A stretch of DNA of 64,000 bases from Effrenium voratum. Lineage: Eukaryota > Sar > Dinophyceae > Suessiales > Symbiodiniaceae. The notes beneath the pieces were generated by a model that did not search any database, was not told the origin of the DNA, and saw nothing but the letters and a program-made list of their open reading frames with translations. Below are positions 26,843 through 40,257 of the stretch, piece after piece (position 1 is the stretch's first letter; the number at the start of each line of letters is the position of its first letter). Both the position numbers and the translations under genes were made by a program. The DNA lies in contig CAUJNA010000524.1 of NCBI GenBank assembly GCA_963377175.1, positions 699,501-763,500 on the forward strand, given 5' to 3'.

Positions 26843-27146
26843 CTGACATTGCAAGTATTTCCTACTGCCCCCCCGCCCTTCTGACCAACCTTCATGAATA
26901 CAAACTTCGTGATTGGGATTTCCACCTGAACCCAGTTGTTCTGATGCCCTTCCGAATGCGGTGCTTGTTTTTCTATCAATTTGCGAGCCACATGGAGCTA
27001 CAAAACCCGTGGGTCCCAGAGCTTACGCTCAGATGGCTGGACTGCGCAGACCGATGCCAGGAATTCTCAGGCACCAAAACGGAGCCCCAAGGACCTCGGG
27101 GGCCCTGAGGAGCCCAGAAAAGTTGAAGGACCCCGAAGGAACCCTA

Positions 27147-27255
27147 CTTGGTTGACGTTGGAAGGGGAGCAAAAATTTGAATTTTAGCAGTTAAGTGGGG
27201 ATTTTCCACTAAACCACAACAAGCAAACATGTAAAATGTTTCCCAACGACAACCC
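27147..27255 (+). repeat. dispersed repeat family A, copy 2
   Basis: Counterpart of 1247-1360; see the shared words described there. The two copies lie 26 kb apart in the same orientation. Confidence 0.6.
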
Positions 27256-29902
27256 AGAACCTGATTCCCTGTCAAAATATCCTGATCAGCAAAACAGGCC
27301 GATGGGCAAGTGGCAAAGAAGGCAGACATTCTTCAATTTGGCTTGGATGGACCCTTTTTGCGTTTCAAGGCACTCCTCTCGGCCTTTTGATCCACACACT
27401 CTTTGACGGGCCCCACCAGGTGCCCCCAGCGTTTCCCGGAAAGCCGCCCCTCGGTGGGGCCCCTCGTTGGAGAAAAATCCCCCGGAGTCCTGGGGTGTTG
27501 TGTTTCCAACACCGGTCCGAGAAACTGGCAGAGATCCAGAAACGAGGGGGGAGATACGGCTTTATCTCATAAATAGGGGGACACCCCCCCTATTCTTAGG
27601 CCCGGCTAAAAATAGGGGCCCGGATTCCGGTTGCTTTCCCTTTACAGCAACCCCGACATGGGTTCCCCCTCAGAAGACGAAGTTTTGTCGACTTTCGCCG
27701 GGTTTCGCAGAAGGGAAACCCACACCAGGTGTCTGACTCCAGGAAGCCCCTAAGGAGAACCCATCCGGCTTCGATTGCCTCTCGGCTCTGGTCAGCCTCT
27801 GACCGCCTGCTGGAAAATAATCAATGGGTTCCCCTGAAAATGCCAACCCAGTGGAGCCCATCTATTTGAGTAGGTGACCCAAATACATGGGTTTTCCTTC
27901 AGTCTCCCTTCAATTCAAGAAAACGGGTTCCCTCCAAAAAAACCACTAGCCACCCATGTCCAGCTCCAAAACCTCACCCATCGAAAGGATATCCGAATAT
28001 AATTTTCCGCGCCCCGGTTCGCTCGCTTTCTCCCGCCTTCCTCTCGCAGCACTTCGTGCAGTGGCACCTTCTCGTAGTCCTCGTTGTCGTCCCTGCGGTG
28101 CTTTTGTGTCTCTCACGGGACGCGGGGGGCGAGAAAAACAAGATGCAAACAACACGTGGCAGTGCTTGGGATGTGGCTGCTTTGGGGATACGCTCGAAGC
28201 AAGCAAAGCTTCGCCCATCGAGGTTGGTGGGAGAAAAAAAGGAGATACCCATTGTGATTGGCTCGAAGCAATCCAACGACTGCATGAGAATATCTCCAAC
28301 AGGATCCTCCAACTGATTATCTTCCCAGGAGGAACGACTTGGAGTCTCCGGAGCCTTCAATGATAGTGTTTGTCCGTCCCCCAGTTTGGGAGTCATCCCA
28401 AAAAATGTCTTGGAGACGGCCGGTTCAGCCGTCGGCTTCTTCGTAAGTCTTGATGGGCCCATTCAAGTCACACTTCTCCGAACCCCTGTAGCGGTGAACA
28501 TAAAAATCCTAACAAATTCGGACCCCCAGCAAGAAGCCTGACATTGAGTTGTCAAACGGGGCGTCCCCTCGTTTTTAGCCCACAAACTTTGAAGGACAAG
28601 ACCATTGGCCCAAAAAATCCTGGCGCAACGACAGCTTTGGACCACCAAACCCTGAGCCCGCAGAAGAAAAGAGGCGTCGAGAGGCTGAGGCCAAGCCGCC
28701 TCCAAATGCTCTCGATGTCATAGTAGGATCGCTGAACCGGCGTCATAACCTACGAGAGGACTTGGAGATGGACAGAAAGCCGAATCTGACCCTAACGTCT
28801 TGACTGGAAATAGGGCCCCAGCATTTTATTTGTTTTATAAGTTTTGCCTGGTTCGTGGACCCCAAGAAGCGAACAATCAACAAGGGCAACTCGTTCCGGG
28901 GAAGACTTGTGGATGGACCAAATCCAGCTGGCAGGTGGTTTTTCCCATAAGGTCATACAGTCGGGTAAGAAACCTCGAGTTGGCTTCCGAAGCTGCCAGG
29001 TTGGGCAAAGGGGAAAAAACAAAACAAGGAAGATCACTCAACATGAGTCCAACGCAACCCATGTACCTCAGGAAGCGCCGAAAAAGTGGCGTCGGAAAAG
29101 CGGGCCACGGTGACTGTCCACGGTGACTGTCCGTTTCTGAAAGGTTCTGTTTAAAGGGAAGCCACATAGGACACCACACATCTCCTCCCCTCACACCCAG
29201 TACCATAGAATCACCATGGCTAGCTTCCTGTTTTTTTTCCTAAAGCTGCTTGAGCACCCAGACACAACACGGTAAGCTATTGAATTCGTCTAGATATGTT
29301 TTGCTGTGACACCACTGGTGTCAAACATGTTCCCCCAAAACCAGCTAGCAAACTGCCAGTTCAGAATGCCTAGACCCTTTGTATACCATGATAAATACGG
29401 TGATGCATCCCTTCCCCCAAGGTTCCTCTGCATTTGGGCCTCTTCTACCCTGCTAAAGATCTTATGTACTCGATTGCTTCTGCATTGGATGCCAGTTTCC
29501 CCAAACACCCCTGGTTGGTCCCGTGGAGCACGAACGCAAAAGCTAGCTCCGTTCACCCGTCCACCCGAAAAAAAATCCACGACACGAGGCCCAAGGTATC
29601 GAAATATATCGAAATGCTGAAAGTCCGGCGTTACCAAAAAAAAACTAAGCCGTGGACATGTTCTCCAATGACCCTTTTCTTTTGACCAATAGGCCACTGC
29701 CTCACTTGATCCGACCAAATGAGACTTGCAGCCTCAGGAGCACCAGCTCAACATGTGCCTGCCACAGGCGGATCCGGGAAATAGATGGAGATCCCTGGTG
29801 GATGAACCGCCAAGTAAACCAGGAATCCCCATCTATTTTTCTAGCAAAACAACCAAAAAGGACACCTATGGTGCCTGCTGATTTGTGTGACTCGCCAAGC
29901 AC

Positions 29903-30110
29903 CGCTCTTGGGTCCAGGCATTGATGGTCATGCGGTTGTAGACCATACACACCCAGCCATTCCCGGCCTGTCGGTCAACGTCAGCTTGCAGAAGCTCTTC
30001 TGGGCCTTCTGGGATTTTATTCCAGGCCCACGAAGAATCAAAGAACACGTCGACAAGGGCCGGAAAAATGGGAAGTGTCGGAAGTGTCGTTTGTTTAGTT
30101 GAGTTGCAAG
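29903..30110 (-). CDS. candidate exon, unknown gene
   Basis: A minus-strand frame reads PALVDVFFDSSWAWNKIPEG, then a Glu/Leu/Gln-rich stretch, then NGWVCMVYNRMTINAW, and meets a donor-like GTGCTTGG after the codons for TQER. Without splicing the frame runs 17 codons further to a stop. The upstream boundary is not clear: an in-frame TGA lies at about 30114, so the acceptor must be between there and about 30090. The composition, with several Trp and charged residues, looks like a folded domain. Not recognised. Same strand as the exon candidates on either side. Confidence 0.5.
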
Positions 30111-31008
30111 CTCACGCGTGAAGCTCCTCTTCATGGTTGCGTGAGCTCATTCTAACATTCGAATGATGAGGCACGACAAAGAGCCCCTGCTCAAGGATAA
30201 ACCCTTTGATGGTCGAGAGACGAAATGGAGGAAACCCAAAAAGCCAACAATGAAAAGGGAGCTAAGTCCGGCGATGCGCGCAAGTGAGTGTGAGTGGGGG
30301 AGGAATGTGGGAGCGGAGTTCTACCTGAGCCCAACATCTCAGTCAACTTGAAGTGGAACGGGTTGTACGGCACCGGGCGCCTCATTCGGTGTGGATGTCT
30401 GGAAAGTTGCAGCCCTTCCGAAAAGGCTGGAATAAACCAAGCGCATATGAGGCTTCTCTTGGCAGGAGATGTCCTAGTCACTAATCCTCTCTCAAGACCT
30501 TCTAGGGTGTGGACGGTGAACGGGGCGTCTTGTGCCGGCCAAACAAAGCCAATCCATCCATGCATCCAGTGCCGCCAGAGCCAACCTGCCAGAGCATCCA
30601 AACGGACAATGACACCTGCCAGCACCTTGTTGGAGCACCTTCAGGGCATAGCGCAAACTGAACGCAATGTGTGCAGCTTCTGCCGCGTGCCATGGCCCCC
30701 TTCTTCCAGCAGCAAACCGATTTGTTGTCAGCGTGCCAGTTCTTCGGCATCAAATTGCCGAGCTCAATATAATTACCTGCAACACGCTGTGCTAATTTGG
30801 TGCAAGCACCAAAAATACGCTGTGATCCAGCACCCAAATGATTCAATTCCAGGAACTAACAATATTAAACTGCTTCCTGCCCTTCAAATTCCCGGCGGTG
30901 CAGCTGTTTTGATACGTTCAAAACAACCTCCGATCATGCCTTACATTGACACATACAACAAGTTGTCTTTTTCCATACAACAAGTTTTCTTTTTCGGCAT
31001 CATCTGAG

Positions 31009-31200
31009 GGAATGCCGCAATGCCAAGTTCACCACTCGCATTTTCAAGCGGCGCAACGCCAACTACGTCCCCTCCATCTCTCGGCGCAGCACTTGCGGCC
31101 GGGGGCGGGCTGTGTGCCATGAAGTCCCACAGTATGTGGTGGGCAAACCTCAACCTGTCAATGCCACAAATGCGTTTGCTCATTTGGCTGTGGCTCAAAA
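31009..31200 (+). CDS. candidate exon, unknown gene, plus strand
   Basis: After CTGAG|G the plus-strand frame reads ECRNAKFTTRIFKRRNANYV and continues with an Arg/Cys-rich segment and then HEVPQYVVGKPQPVNATNAF. The 5' half has strongly GC-ending codons. The 3' boundary is uncertain: the frame stays open well beyond 31200, but its quality drops. The basic character could suit a nucleic-acid-binding or targeting region. It lies on the strand opposite to its exon-candidate neighbours, so two genes overlap or interleave here. Confidence 0.4.
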
Positions 31201-34200
31201 AAACATACAAAAATGGCACCTCAAATGGAACCAATGCCTAAAGCCTGCGCAGCTCCAGCTCCTTAACAATTTTGAGCCACACCCATTTATCAAGTTCTTC
31301 ATTCATCCCCTCTCTTTCAAAACCTTTCTGGAAGGGGTGGCGAGTGCAAATGCGACCCCTAACACTGGTGCAGTGAAGGATTCGTCTCACGCGAAGCCCC
31401 AAACATGAGTCTCACCCTGCCAAGAGTTCATTGAGCCGCGTGGTCGATTAGTTGCCCTCTCAAATGCGCAAGAAAACATGTGCGAAGAGTTTGGGCAGGT
31501 ACTCAGGTTGTCTGTCTTGCCAGCCTCCTCGAATTTCGCCCGAACAGAACATGTGCTTTTATTGGTGTCCACATTCCTGCAAAGAAGTTATGTACTGTAA
31601 TTGAAAGAGAACTCCCTTCCCGCAAAGATGGGCAAATGAGCACCCCCTTTCCGTCCAGACAAAGCCATAGTGTCCGAATTCAAGCCCGTATGCAAAACTC
31701 TCGCATCCGGTCGCCTCGTCGCGGATGGTTTGTCCAGGCCACGGGCTCTTCCTGGAGCTGGCCCGAGGCTTGAATGGGGCACAGCCATTTCGAGGCGGGC
31801 ACTGCTTTGGAGGGCGGATTGTGGACGGAAACATGCAACATTCCGTAAAGCTGCGTACCAGGCGGGTGTCCCTTATCCTCCCCACATAAATCAAGGGAAC
31901 GCTCAGGTACGGTTGATTCCCTGAACACCAAGGCAAGTTAGCCAACCACAAAACCTCCAACCTCTGCAGGTAGCCCCCATACCTCTATGGTCCTCCCTGG
32001 GCTGGGCTCCCGTTGAGTAGCTAGTGACACCTCGACAACCCCATGCTTGGATCACAGAAAGGACACGCGTTGGATGCTTCAAATGAAGCAGAACCCTTCG
32101 GAAGAATCAGGGGCGGCACAACAAAAGTCAGGTCCCAACAAGCCACCTGAACATGCCCCTAAAAAAACAACCCACGAGAAAGGATTGCGAAGGCTCCTTC
32201 CTTTTTGGCATGTGTTCGTATTTTGTTAGGATCTTTCTTCTGATAGCTGGGGGGCTCGATTCAGGCTTGGTCAGTAGGCGTTTGTTTGCCTGTTCATTGG
32301 CGGGGACACTCGTGCTTCGCCAGCTGTGGTTTAGCAAACGGAAGCGCTTGCACACATTTCGACAGGGGTCCTTCCGATGATCCCTTTCTGGGTTTGTGTC
32401 ACATTTTGGGATCCCAGAATGGTCGGTTTCATTTTGACTTCTGTTAACACCTAACCGGGTCCCCCAAGAAAGACGTATTTGTCTGGAAGGATCAAGCACG
32501 GCCGAGGGGCACTTTGTATCGATTTTGGGACAACTCATTGGTGGAAGCTTGGGAATATCATCACCCTCCATAAACAAGTAGTACGATCAAGGGCGCGAGT
32601 CAAAATATGATGTAGGCTGATGAGCAGTTTGCAATCTCTGCCCAAAAAACTGACAACCGGATTCATTTGAGGCTGCCCTTCGTGGTACTCCCAGCATTCC
32701 AGATTCCTTCCCTTCCAGCTTCCCTTCCGGCGACCCTTCCATCTACCATTCCACCCTCCCATCCTCTAACACTTGACTACGAGTCCTGGAAGACTATGTC
32801 CCTTTTTGCGTGGACCCTTTGGTGGGTTCCATGTTCATGGAGAGCAAGGCCTCCAATTGGCGTCAATGCATCCCTTGCCTTTCCCTTGTGCTCATTTGGA
32901 TCCCCGCCTGCGCTTCATCCGGAGCTTGTGCCGCAACTCGCTTTGGATCTCATAGGCGATGGCCTACAATGCCCAGGCGCATCGGGCATCGCGTCATGAA
33001 AATGAGCGCTCACCGCATCCAGCCACGCTCCGAAAGCCCCAGTGAAATAGAAAGAAAGCGCCTGGTGCAGGAGTCCAATGATGTCCGAAGCCCCCGGTGA
33101 AAACTCGGAATGGAAGGCCGGACGGCGAATGCTCCATAGGAGGGTTGCTTATGTCGCACGCGATTTGTTTAGCCACAAAGGACATGTGTGCATGTGTAAG
33201 ACCAGCCATGGTTTAACTGCATGATGTCCCGACCTAGACTTTTGTAAGTTGAATGTTGGCAAACATTCCCACGGGAGGGATGGACATTCTTCAGTGCCGG
33301 GAAGCCCAAGTTTGGCGTGGGGTCCTGCGATGCTTCCTCTCCCATCGCCCAGGTCCAATCGATGCATTTGGGGGGTCCTCAGAAGTGATTGTTTTGAGAC
33401 CCCAACACCAAGGGGCGTGGTATGGGAGCCTATTCAGCCTTACCTTTTCCCGACCCGGATGGGAAACATTCAGGTTTTACGCAGCTCCCTTTGAAAGAAG
33501 TCTTCTCACTGTTTCAACTGAAATTGTCGAGACTAGCGGTTTAATGCACCGTACCCCTGGGTGATACTTACCACAGAGACTCAATGCAGCAGCCTTACTC
33601 GACCAAAGCCGCAAGGCAAACCTGCCGAGCGGTCTCTCATGAAATTCACCTTACCTCGAGGCGGTGTTTGGATTTGGTAGTTGATGAAACAAACAAAAAT
33701 GACCCTTCCTTCCAGGCAACAAGCCAAGCCACCAAATGCTCGGAAAGGCTGAGGAATGACTGCGAAGAGACGAACACACGTGCTACTCTTGGCGTGGGCA
33801 TTGGTTCAAGGGATTTGGGCCAAAGCGCCAGGTAAGAGCATCTTGTGGCCAACATGAAAGCTCTCAAAGGATACTGTAAATGCGTCTCTTTTTTACTTTG
33901 GACCCCCCAAATTGGTGGTTGTCCTTTTGGAGTTCCTTTAAAGCCAACCAAACATGGGATCCCCAAAACAAGACACACCCAAATGAAAATAAGTCTGCGA
34001 AAGGGGGCATGTGACAGGGCTTCCATGCGCGGCAAGGTTGCTGTGCTGGATCGGCAACGACCCCCATGTTTAAACCGTAAGCCATGAGGCCCATTTCGGT
34101 CTAAGTCCTACATCCGCGAACCACTACCCGGAAACCCGAGAATGTTGACGGAATACATCGGCCAACTTAGCAGGTTCTGCCTAAAAGGATCCGGATCCAA

Positions 34201-34940
34201 CCACAAAGAGATGCCCCCCATACTGATCAACCAGTGGTGATCTAATCCTGATTTCCTATGTCAAACCCACATTCGACGGGACAGAGTTCAGCGGAGTCAA
34301 GGCAGCCGGACGTCTCCGCTTGGCTTCATGTTTTTTTTGTGTTTTTTTTTTCGCTGTCCCGCTTTCGTGGGCAACCTTTGGGTCCCAACAGCCAAGTTAC
34401 CAACAGTGGCCATTGTCCTTGGCGGTGCTGGGCGATGAGAAAAGATAACAATTCGGAGGCGTAGTAAGACCTGCAAAATGACCTGGAGAAACTTGTGGAG
34501 CCCAGTTTTCAGAGACCTTGTGCAAAAAAAGTCACCAAGAGAAGCAACGAGAAATAAAAGAACAACGCCTGGAGGAAGCTCCTCACCGATGTTCGATCGC
34601 CTTGTGTGGACATGGTTTTGAGCCTCGGAGCAAATCCAGAAATGGGGGGGGGGTGGTCCACTCTCTGGTTCCGTTCGGGACGAGTCCTGGAGCAGATCCT
34701 GTGGAAGGCTTGTTTAGTGGTTATGGGAGAAACTGCGATTCTGCGCCAAGCCAACGACACCTCCCAAAACCAGGAAAGCTGCAAAATGCAACCATCCCCA
34801 GAACCACACCTTACCTGAGGTCCTGAAGTCTCAGAGGGTCTCCCAGATAGAAACCCACCGGAGCGCCTGGAGCTGTGGCCGCGACAGCGCAGTTACCATC
34901 ACGATCATCTCAAAGCCTTGTGCCAGGGCCCCCCTTTTCT

Positions 34941-35070
34941 AGGGGTTGATTCCCCATTCTTTTCAACCATCTTTCTTTCCAAAACCGGCCATGTTCACTG
35001 GGTTTGCGGAGGTTTTCTGGAAAGAAGGATCCCTGGAAAGAATGGGGAAGGTACCCCTGCATGTGGTGTC
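34941..35070 (+). repeat. dispersed repeat family C, copy 2
   Basis: This block (ggggttgattccccattctt, caaccatc.ttctttccaaaac, ggaaggtacccct) is the reverse complement of 3135-3280 apart from substitutions and small indels. A partial third copy lies near 4245-4300. Non-coding. Confidence 0.65.
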
Positions 35071-35373
35071 CCCAATGTATCTGCAAGTCAGGGTCCGAAG
35101 AGAAGGAGCCCTGAACAGCATGTGGAGGGGACATTCTTCAGGAAATGGACAAATGTGGCGCTCGCTCGGCCCACCCCTTTTGGGTGTCACATTTGCATTG
35201 GACAATTCAGTTGTTTTGTTACTGGCTTGTTGTTTGGCCATGTGTTCTTTGTCCGCGTTCTGCAATGACTTCCACTGCACATTTTCCAAATGGAATCCCA
35301 TGGGTTCATTTGGATTCGTGGTGCTCTACAAAGGATTTCAGCATGCCAGGGAAAATTGGGGGCTGTCATGTAG

Positions 35374-35582
35374 GAATCAACGCGCGCTGAATCCAGCCGC
35401 TTTTGAAGGAAATCCCGGCGACCTGTGGAAACCATTTGAGGCCGCCGGATGCAGTAAAGGCTGCGCCCATCGCAAGACATGCACCAAGCATGCACATCTA
35501 TGTGCGCTGAATTGGGAAAGGATGCTCCTTGCGGATGCTGATAAAACGCCAAGCAACAGAAACACAAATGCATATAGATAAA
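35374..35582 (+). CDS. candidate C-terminal exon with Cys-rich segment
   Basis: After a TGTAG|G acceptor the plus-strand frame reads ALNPAAFEGNPGDLWKPFEA, then GCSKGCAHRKTCTKHAHLC with regularly spaced Cys and His, then NWERMLLADADKTPS, and stops at a TAA. The Cys/His pattern could bind zinc, but I do not recognise a named finger. The opposite strand is also open, in a lower-quality hydrophobic frame. Codon use supports the plus strand. Confidence 0.5.
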
Positions 35583-36311
35583 ACGAACTGCTGTAGTTGA
35601 GCTATCTCGGCAAGCTGCAGAAGCCACCAGACCCCACAAGGTTAGCAGCGGAGCTCCGGGCTTCCGCAAACAAAACACAACTGGGAACATTGGAGGACAA
35701 TGTGCGCCAGGCCCTCCCATGGGGAAATATCGGGTGAAGCTCAGATTCCCTCCAATTGGGTTGGTGGCTTGGTGGTCAAGGAGGAAACTCCCATTTACCC
35801 TCTACTGGCTGCTTTGCGTGTCACGAGGACATGGGAAAAAGGTAGTGAGCTTCTGGCTTTCACACTTCCAACAGAAACGCGCTCAGGCCGATGCTCTAAG
35901 GGGAAAAAAGCTGCTTTGAGGGAAGGGCTCAAATCCAAATCCAGTTCCCCACCCCAAACCAAAGGGGCGACCTGCGGGGGTGATTGGGAGCCGTGACCAG
36001 GGACGCTCAGCCACCAGACTTGGCCAGTCAGTCAGTAACCTGTTACCCGGCCGTAAGCACGCAAGACAAGCCCAAATCCCCAAACGAATCCTCGACCCCG
36101 AAAAAATGGCGTGGGGGGGAGGGTCCTTTGGGTTCTCTCGAAGGATTGCCTCCAAACACGCCAATTCATTTGGAGCAACTTAAACGTGGACCAAAGCTTG
36201 CAAAGCAAAAGGATAGGTCGGCTTTGGGCAACTGGAGTCAAGGCTACGGCACTGCAACCCAGGATTTACCCTCCGTCGACTCGCTTTGGAGCTGCGGCCC
36301 TTGATCAAAAC

Positions 36312-36369
36312 CGGCGCCTTCGTTGATCCAGAAGGCGCTGATGTCCATGCCGCGCTTCTTGTCTGCTGC
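36312..36369 (-). CDS. candidate internal exon, 58 bp
   Basis: On the minus strand the segment runs from CTTGTAG|G to GCCG|GTTTTG. It encodes ADKKRGMDISAFWINEGAG in phase 0 and ends with one base of the next codon. An in-frame TAG immediately precedes the acceptor, so splicing is required for this reading. The codons are nearly all GC-ending, in clear contrast to the flanks. I do not recognise the domain. Confidence 0.55.
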
Positions 36370-36430
36370 CTACAAGAGCCGCCAGCTTGGGGAGTTTAGG
36401 TCCACAGCTCCAAGAGGACCACTCTGTACT

Positions 36431-36540
36431 GGGCTGCCCTCAGATCCCCCGCTAAAAGTTTAGCTTTTGGTGGGTTAAACGGAAACTGCCACTGAACACT
36501 AAAAGGCTAAAAAGCTGAGGGGATGGCTGGGAGTCACCAA
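36431..36540 (+). repeat. dispersed repeat family B, copy 3
   Basis: Contains cagatcccccgctaaaagtt, ggtgggttaaac, ctaaaaagctgagg and tcaccaag in the order of the copies at 19.4 and 24.9 kb. Confidence 0.6.
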
Positions 36541-37161
36541 GTTTAGAAAGAGTACCCTGCATTTCGGCGCTATTCCAAGTCCTAAAAGTACAGCCCTGAA
36601 TCCCGACGCGGGAGTAGTTGCAAGCTGGCAGGCCGCCATGGCCATCTGATGTTTTTAGGTTCTGCTCACCGGGCAATTCTCGGCTTGTGACCATTGACTT
36701 TTTTCGAGATGCTGAGCTCGTTCTGCACATCCTCTGTATCATAGATTTGGAGCGCGCGCGCGCCAAGTTCTTTTTGGGGCGGCGCCAAACATGACATGCT
36801 GCCCCCCTAGTTTCCAGTTCGCTTGCCAAGCCAAATGCCTGGCAAACGGCTGAGGCGGCCTCTTCGAAGCCACTGGATCTACCAAGCTGGCCTTAGGTGA
36901 GGGGCCCATTACAACGAAGGAACTCATGCCCAAAGGATCCGGCAATGACACAATTCCCTGGTTGCAGGCGAGGTACAATCCTTCAAGTTCCAGTCAGGTC
37001 AGGTTCCCCTGTCCAGTCTCTTCAACTCTCACCCAAAAAAAATGAAAGGTGTAGCTCAGCATAGTTCACTGCGTTTCGACAAAGGCCCAATAATTAACCC
37101 AAGTAGCCTGCCCCGAATTTGCCTAACTGGGTTCCAAGTGTCTACATAGAAGCAAAATACC

Positions 37162-37206
37162 TATATATATATATATATACACACTTGTATATATATATAT
37201 ATATAT
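37162..37206. repeat. AT microsatellite
   Basis: Two AT runs separated by an acacttg interruption. Confidence 0.9.
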
Positions 37207-38319
37207 GGCCAACCTGTAGCGGCCCGCTTCTTAAGCTAAGGTCGCCATTCTAGAAAGTGATTTCTTGGAAAAAACTCCCTCCCACCATGTCAACTCCTCT
37301 TCCTCCCGCCTGGACGACATGGATCAAAGTCTCTAAAACCTGGGCACGCGATCGAGCTGGGTGCCTCGCGTTTTCGCGGTCGCTGTTTTGGTCGGGGATG
37401 GCATAGGGTTTTGTCAGGAATTCCGGGCGGGATGGGTTTTGAGGGGCGTTGGGGGGGGGTGGGGCCTTTTTTGTTTCGGAGGCTTCGCTTTTCAGGAGCT
37501 CCGAGCTCCGAAACTTGTGAACGGAAGCCTGACGTTGTGGACACCGAGGTGGCGGCAGGGCTGCAGTGCTGCAGTGAAGTATCCCAGAGCCAGGTGCAGA
37601 CGGGGGGGAGGGAGGGCAGGTGTCAAGAGCCTCTCCTTGCCGAGGGCTTGCCTGTCCGGAGGCCTCTTCCGTCAGGCTGCTGGGCTGCTGGGCTGCTGGG
37701 CTGCACTTGCGCCAGGCCATCAAGGGAGCGTTGTGGGATCTTGCCCTCCCGTCTGGATCTGAGATGGAGAATACACAGAAATCGCGGGACTACAATCCCA
37801 GCGCTGACAGATCGCACAAACAGCTGTGAGCCTCTCCAGCACAACCCAGATTCCCCGGCAGGTCGAATAGACGAACTAGGTCTGCAGGGCTGTTCGAGTC
37901 GCAATTCAATGCGGGCCTCGGGCCAACAGGCAGGTGTGGGACGGGGAGCCGGGAACCGACTCGAAGCGGAGTGAACCGAACTGAGCCGAAGGAATGAGTG
38001 CTGATTCCTGACTTGTGCTGAAACTGTGACATTCCCGACAAACATGGAAGAAGAAACAAGAAGAAACAAGCAGCATCGGCACCGCTCCGTCCTCATCATC
38101 GGCTCGAACAGGCTTCTTTTCGGGCCGTCTCCAGACTTTCCAAAAAATGGGGGGACTCGGCAAGCATATCAAACGCGGCGAGAGTTCTATGAACGCAAAG
38201 CTGGTCATTCGACATATGCAAAAAATGATTCCCTGAAGTTGCCCACACGACGCTGAAAGGCGAAAAGCGTGTCAAACTCACGGGAGTTGGCAGCCCAAAA
38301 CCCCCCAGTTCACCCAACC

Positions 38320-39110
38320 CCTGTTCCCACCGGTTGGACAAACAGTTGGAACATGTTCGACGCGTCATACGAAACCAGCGAAGCTGTGGGGTATTCCGAA
38401 CAAAGTTGGGAAGCGGCGGAAAACAGCCGGAGAAAACTAGCACGGAAAACAAGGGGGAACTCTTGGGAGACAAGTTGGAAAATCGGGAAAGCCAGCTGGA
38501 ACATCCGGACAAACTGAAAAAAGTAGGGGGAACCCAAACAAAAAGTTGGAAAATAGGAAAACCGACAAAACCGGAAAATCGGGGAAGCCATCAGGACAAA
38601 AAAGTATATAGGGGAACCATCCAAAACAAGCTAGAACATCAGGCAAGCCGTCCGCAAAATGTTGAATGATATAGGGCAAACCATTCGGAAAGACTGGAAC
38701 GGGGAATCCGTCCGCAAAAGTTGGACAATTGGGTAGCCATCCGAACAAGCTGAAAAACCATGCAAGACAGCGGTTAAAACCATCAACAAAGAAGTTGGAA
38801 AGTCGGGGAAACCATCGGGAAACCATCCGAAACGACAATGGGGCAACCATCCGATTAAGCTGGCAAATAGGGGAACTATCCAAACAGAACTTTGATCATC
38901 AGGAAGCCATCCGAAGAAAGTTAAATAAAGAGGAAACCATGTGAACAAACAAATGAAAATAGCAGAACCATCCAATTGGAGGAGGCTGAAAGCTAAGGGA
39001 ACCATCCAAAACAAGTTGGAACATCAGACAAACCTTGTTTGAGCACAACATTGACCACATTGGAAGCCATCCGGAAACAGCAAGGTGGAAAATACGGGAA
39101 GCCGGAAAAC
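38320..39110. repeat. degenerate minisatellite, ~30-40 bp unit, about 20 copies
   Basis: The consensus is roughly a[a/g]gttggaa.atcggg.aa followed by accatccg.a.a. It repeats irregularly through nearly 800 bases with heavy divergence. The minus-strand frames through it show a Phe/Pro-rich periodicity of about 13 residues, which is only the repeat translated. Confidence 0.75.
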
Positions 39111-39151
39111 AAAAACAAAAAAGCCGGCCAAAATCCGGAGAAAAGACTCAC

Positions 39152-39183
<32 letters not shown>

Positions 39184-39369
39184 GGTGTGTCATTTTTTTA
39201 GGGGACGCGCCCAAATTGGTAGTTATCCTTCAAACCACCAAACAAACCCGAAAAGGCTACGTACCCTCAAAACAAGGCAACCAACAAATCTCCAGTTTCC
39301 TTCAAATCCGCCCCCCGCACCCGGGTACCCCTCCAAAACACCGACACACACACCGAGACACAGAGAGAC

Positions 39370-39460
39370 CCTGGGCCAGCGGGCAGGATCTTTCTCCTCC
39401 AGCTCGATGAGCGGAGCTGGAGGCTCCGGCAGAACCTCGTAACGTCGGACCCATACGACA
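39370..39460 (-). CDS. candidate internal exon, unknown gene
   Basis: On the minus strand, after GATGAG|T, the frame reads VVWVRRYEVLPEPPAPLIEL followed by EEKDPARWPR and reaches CCAG|GTCTCT or CCAGG|GTCT, a donor-like site. Ninety-one bases; codons strongly GC-ending. The segment mixes a beta-like start, a Pro-rich loop and a charged end. No family recognised. It is next to the splice-bounded candidate at 40197-40257 on the same strand, but their phases do not join directly, so another exon would be needed between them. Confidence 0.55.
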
Positions 39461-40196
39461 CTCATCCATGGGGGGGTTGATCGAAATTCCCTTCATCCCC
39501 CAAAATGAGTGGTGAAAGTGGTGAAAGTCTCATCCCTTTTTGGCCCTTGTCCTTCTTTTCATGGTTCTGGGTAGACCATTTCAATACCAGTTGGTGAGTA
39601 TGACTCATTGGGAAGCGGTTGATCCGTATGCGCTTCGCCCCCAAAATGACCATGGGCAACTCTTCCCATTTAATGGTTAAAGTCATCCCTCTTTTCTAAA
39701 TGGTCATCCTATGTAAAGGACCCTTTGATCAGCCCCCATGTGCTTACCCTAATTCACCCGTAAGTTGAAACCCCCTTCACCCCGATAATTTGCTACCCCT
39801 GTATCCGCTTAGCCAAACTTAACCACTTAGTTTCTGGACAAATTCCTACAGTTCACCAACCGAGAGAAAAAAGGAAGACCCCTAGTGAGGGACTTTCATC
39901 ATGGGTGAGCTGCCTGTACACCCAGATGAGCTCGTCATCTCACCTACCCAGATATGTTGGGCTTGCTTCTTTACCGTTTGACACGTTTCCAGAACCCGTA
40001 GAGATTCGAGCTAGAGTCTATGTCAAAAAACATGAGTCTTTGGTGTCGCCCTTTGAAACCGGTCAAAAAGCAGGTTCCCTGTGTTGAGCAGTCTCCAATA
40101 CCGACACCTGAATCATGGGTACACTGCCTGGCATGTTGTAGGGATATGTGTGACTCCAGGTACACAAAATGGTAGATATGATCACATTTGCCTTAC

Positions 40197-40257
40197 AATT
40201 GGATATGTGGGCGAAGCTTCCCTGCATGGATGCTGACAAGCGCAAGATCTTTAGCGC
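40197..40257 (-). CDS. candidate internal exon, 61 bp
   Basis: The minus strand shows GTTACAG|GCG and, 61 bases later, AATT|GTAAGG, both matching splice consensus well. The frame between them reads ALKILRLSASMQGSFAHISN with one base left over. It starts with an amphipathic helix-like run. Unknown gene; same strand as most exon candidates in this region. Confidence 0.5.

Noticed and set aside
30294..31007. 237-codon plus-strand frame with a PDZ-like look near its start
   Set aside because: The resemblance (GI ... LLAGDVLV) is short, the rest is low quality and the opposite strand is also open; not enough to call.
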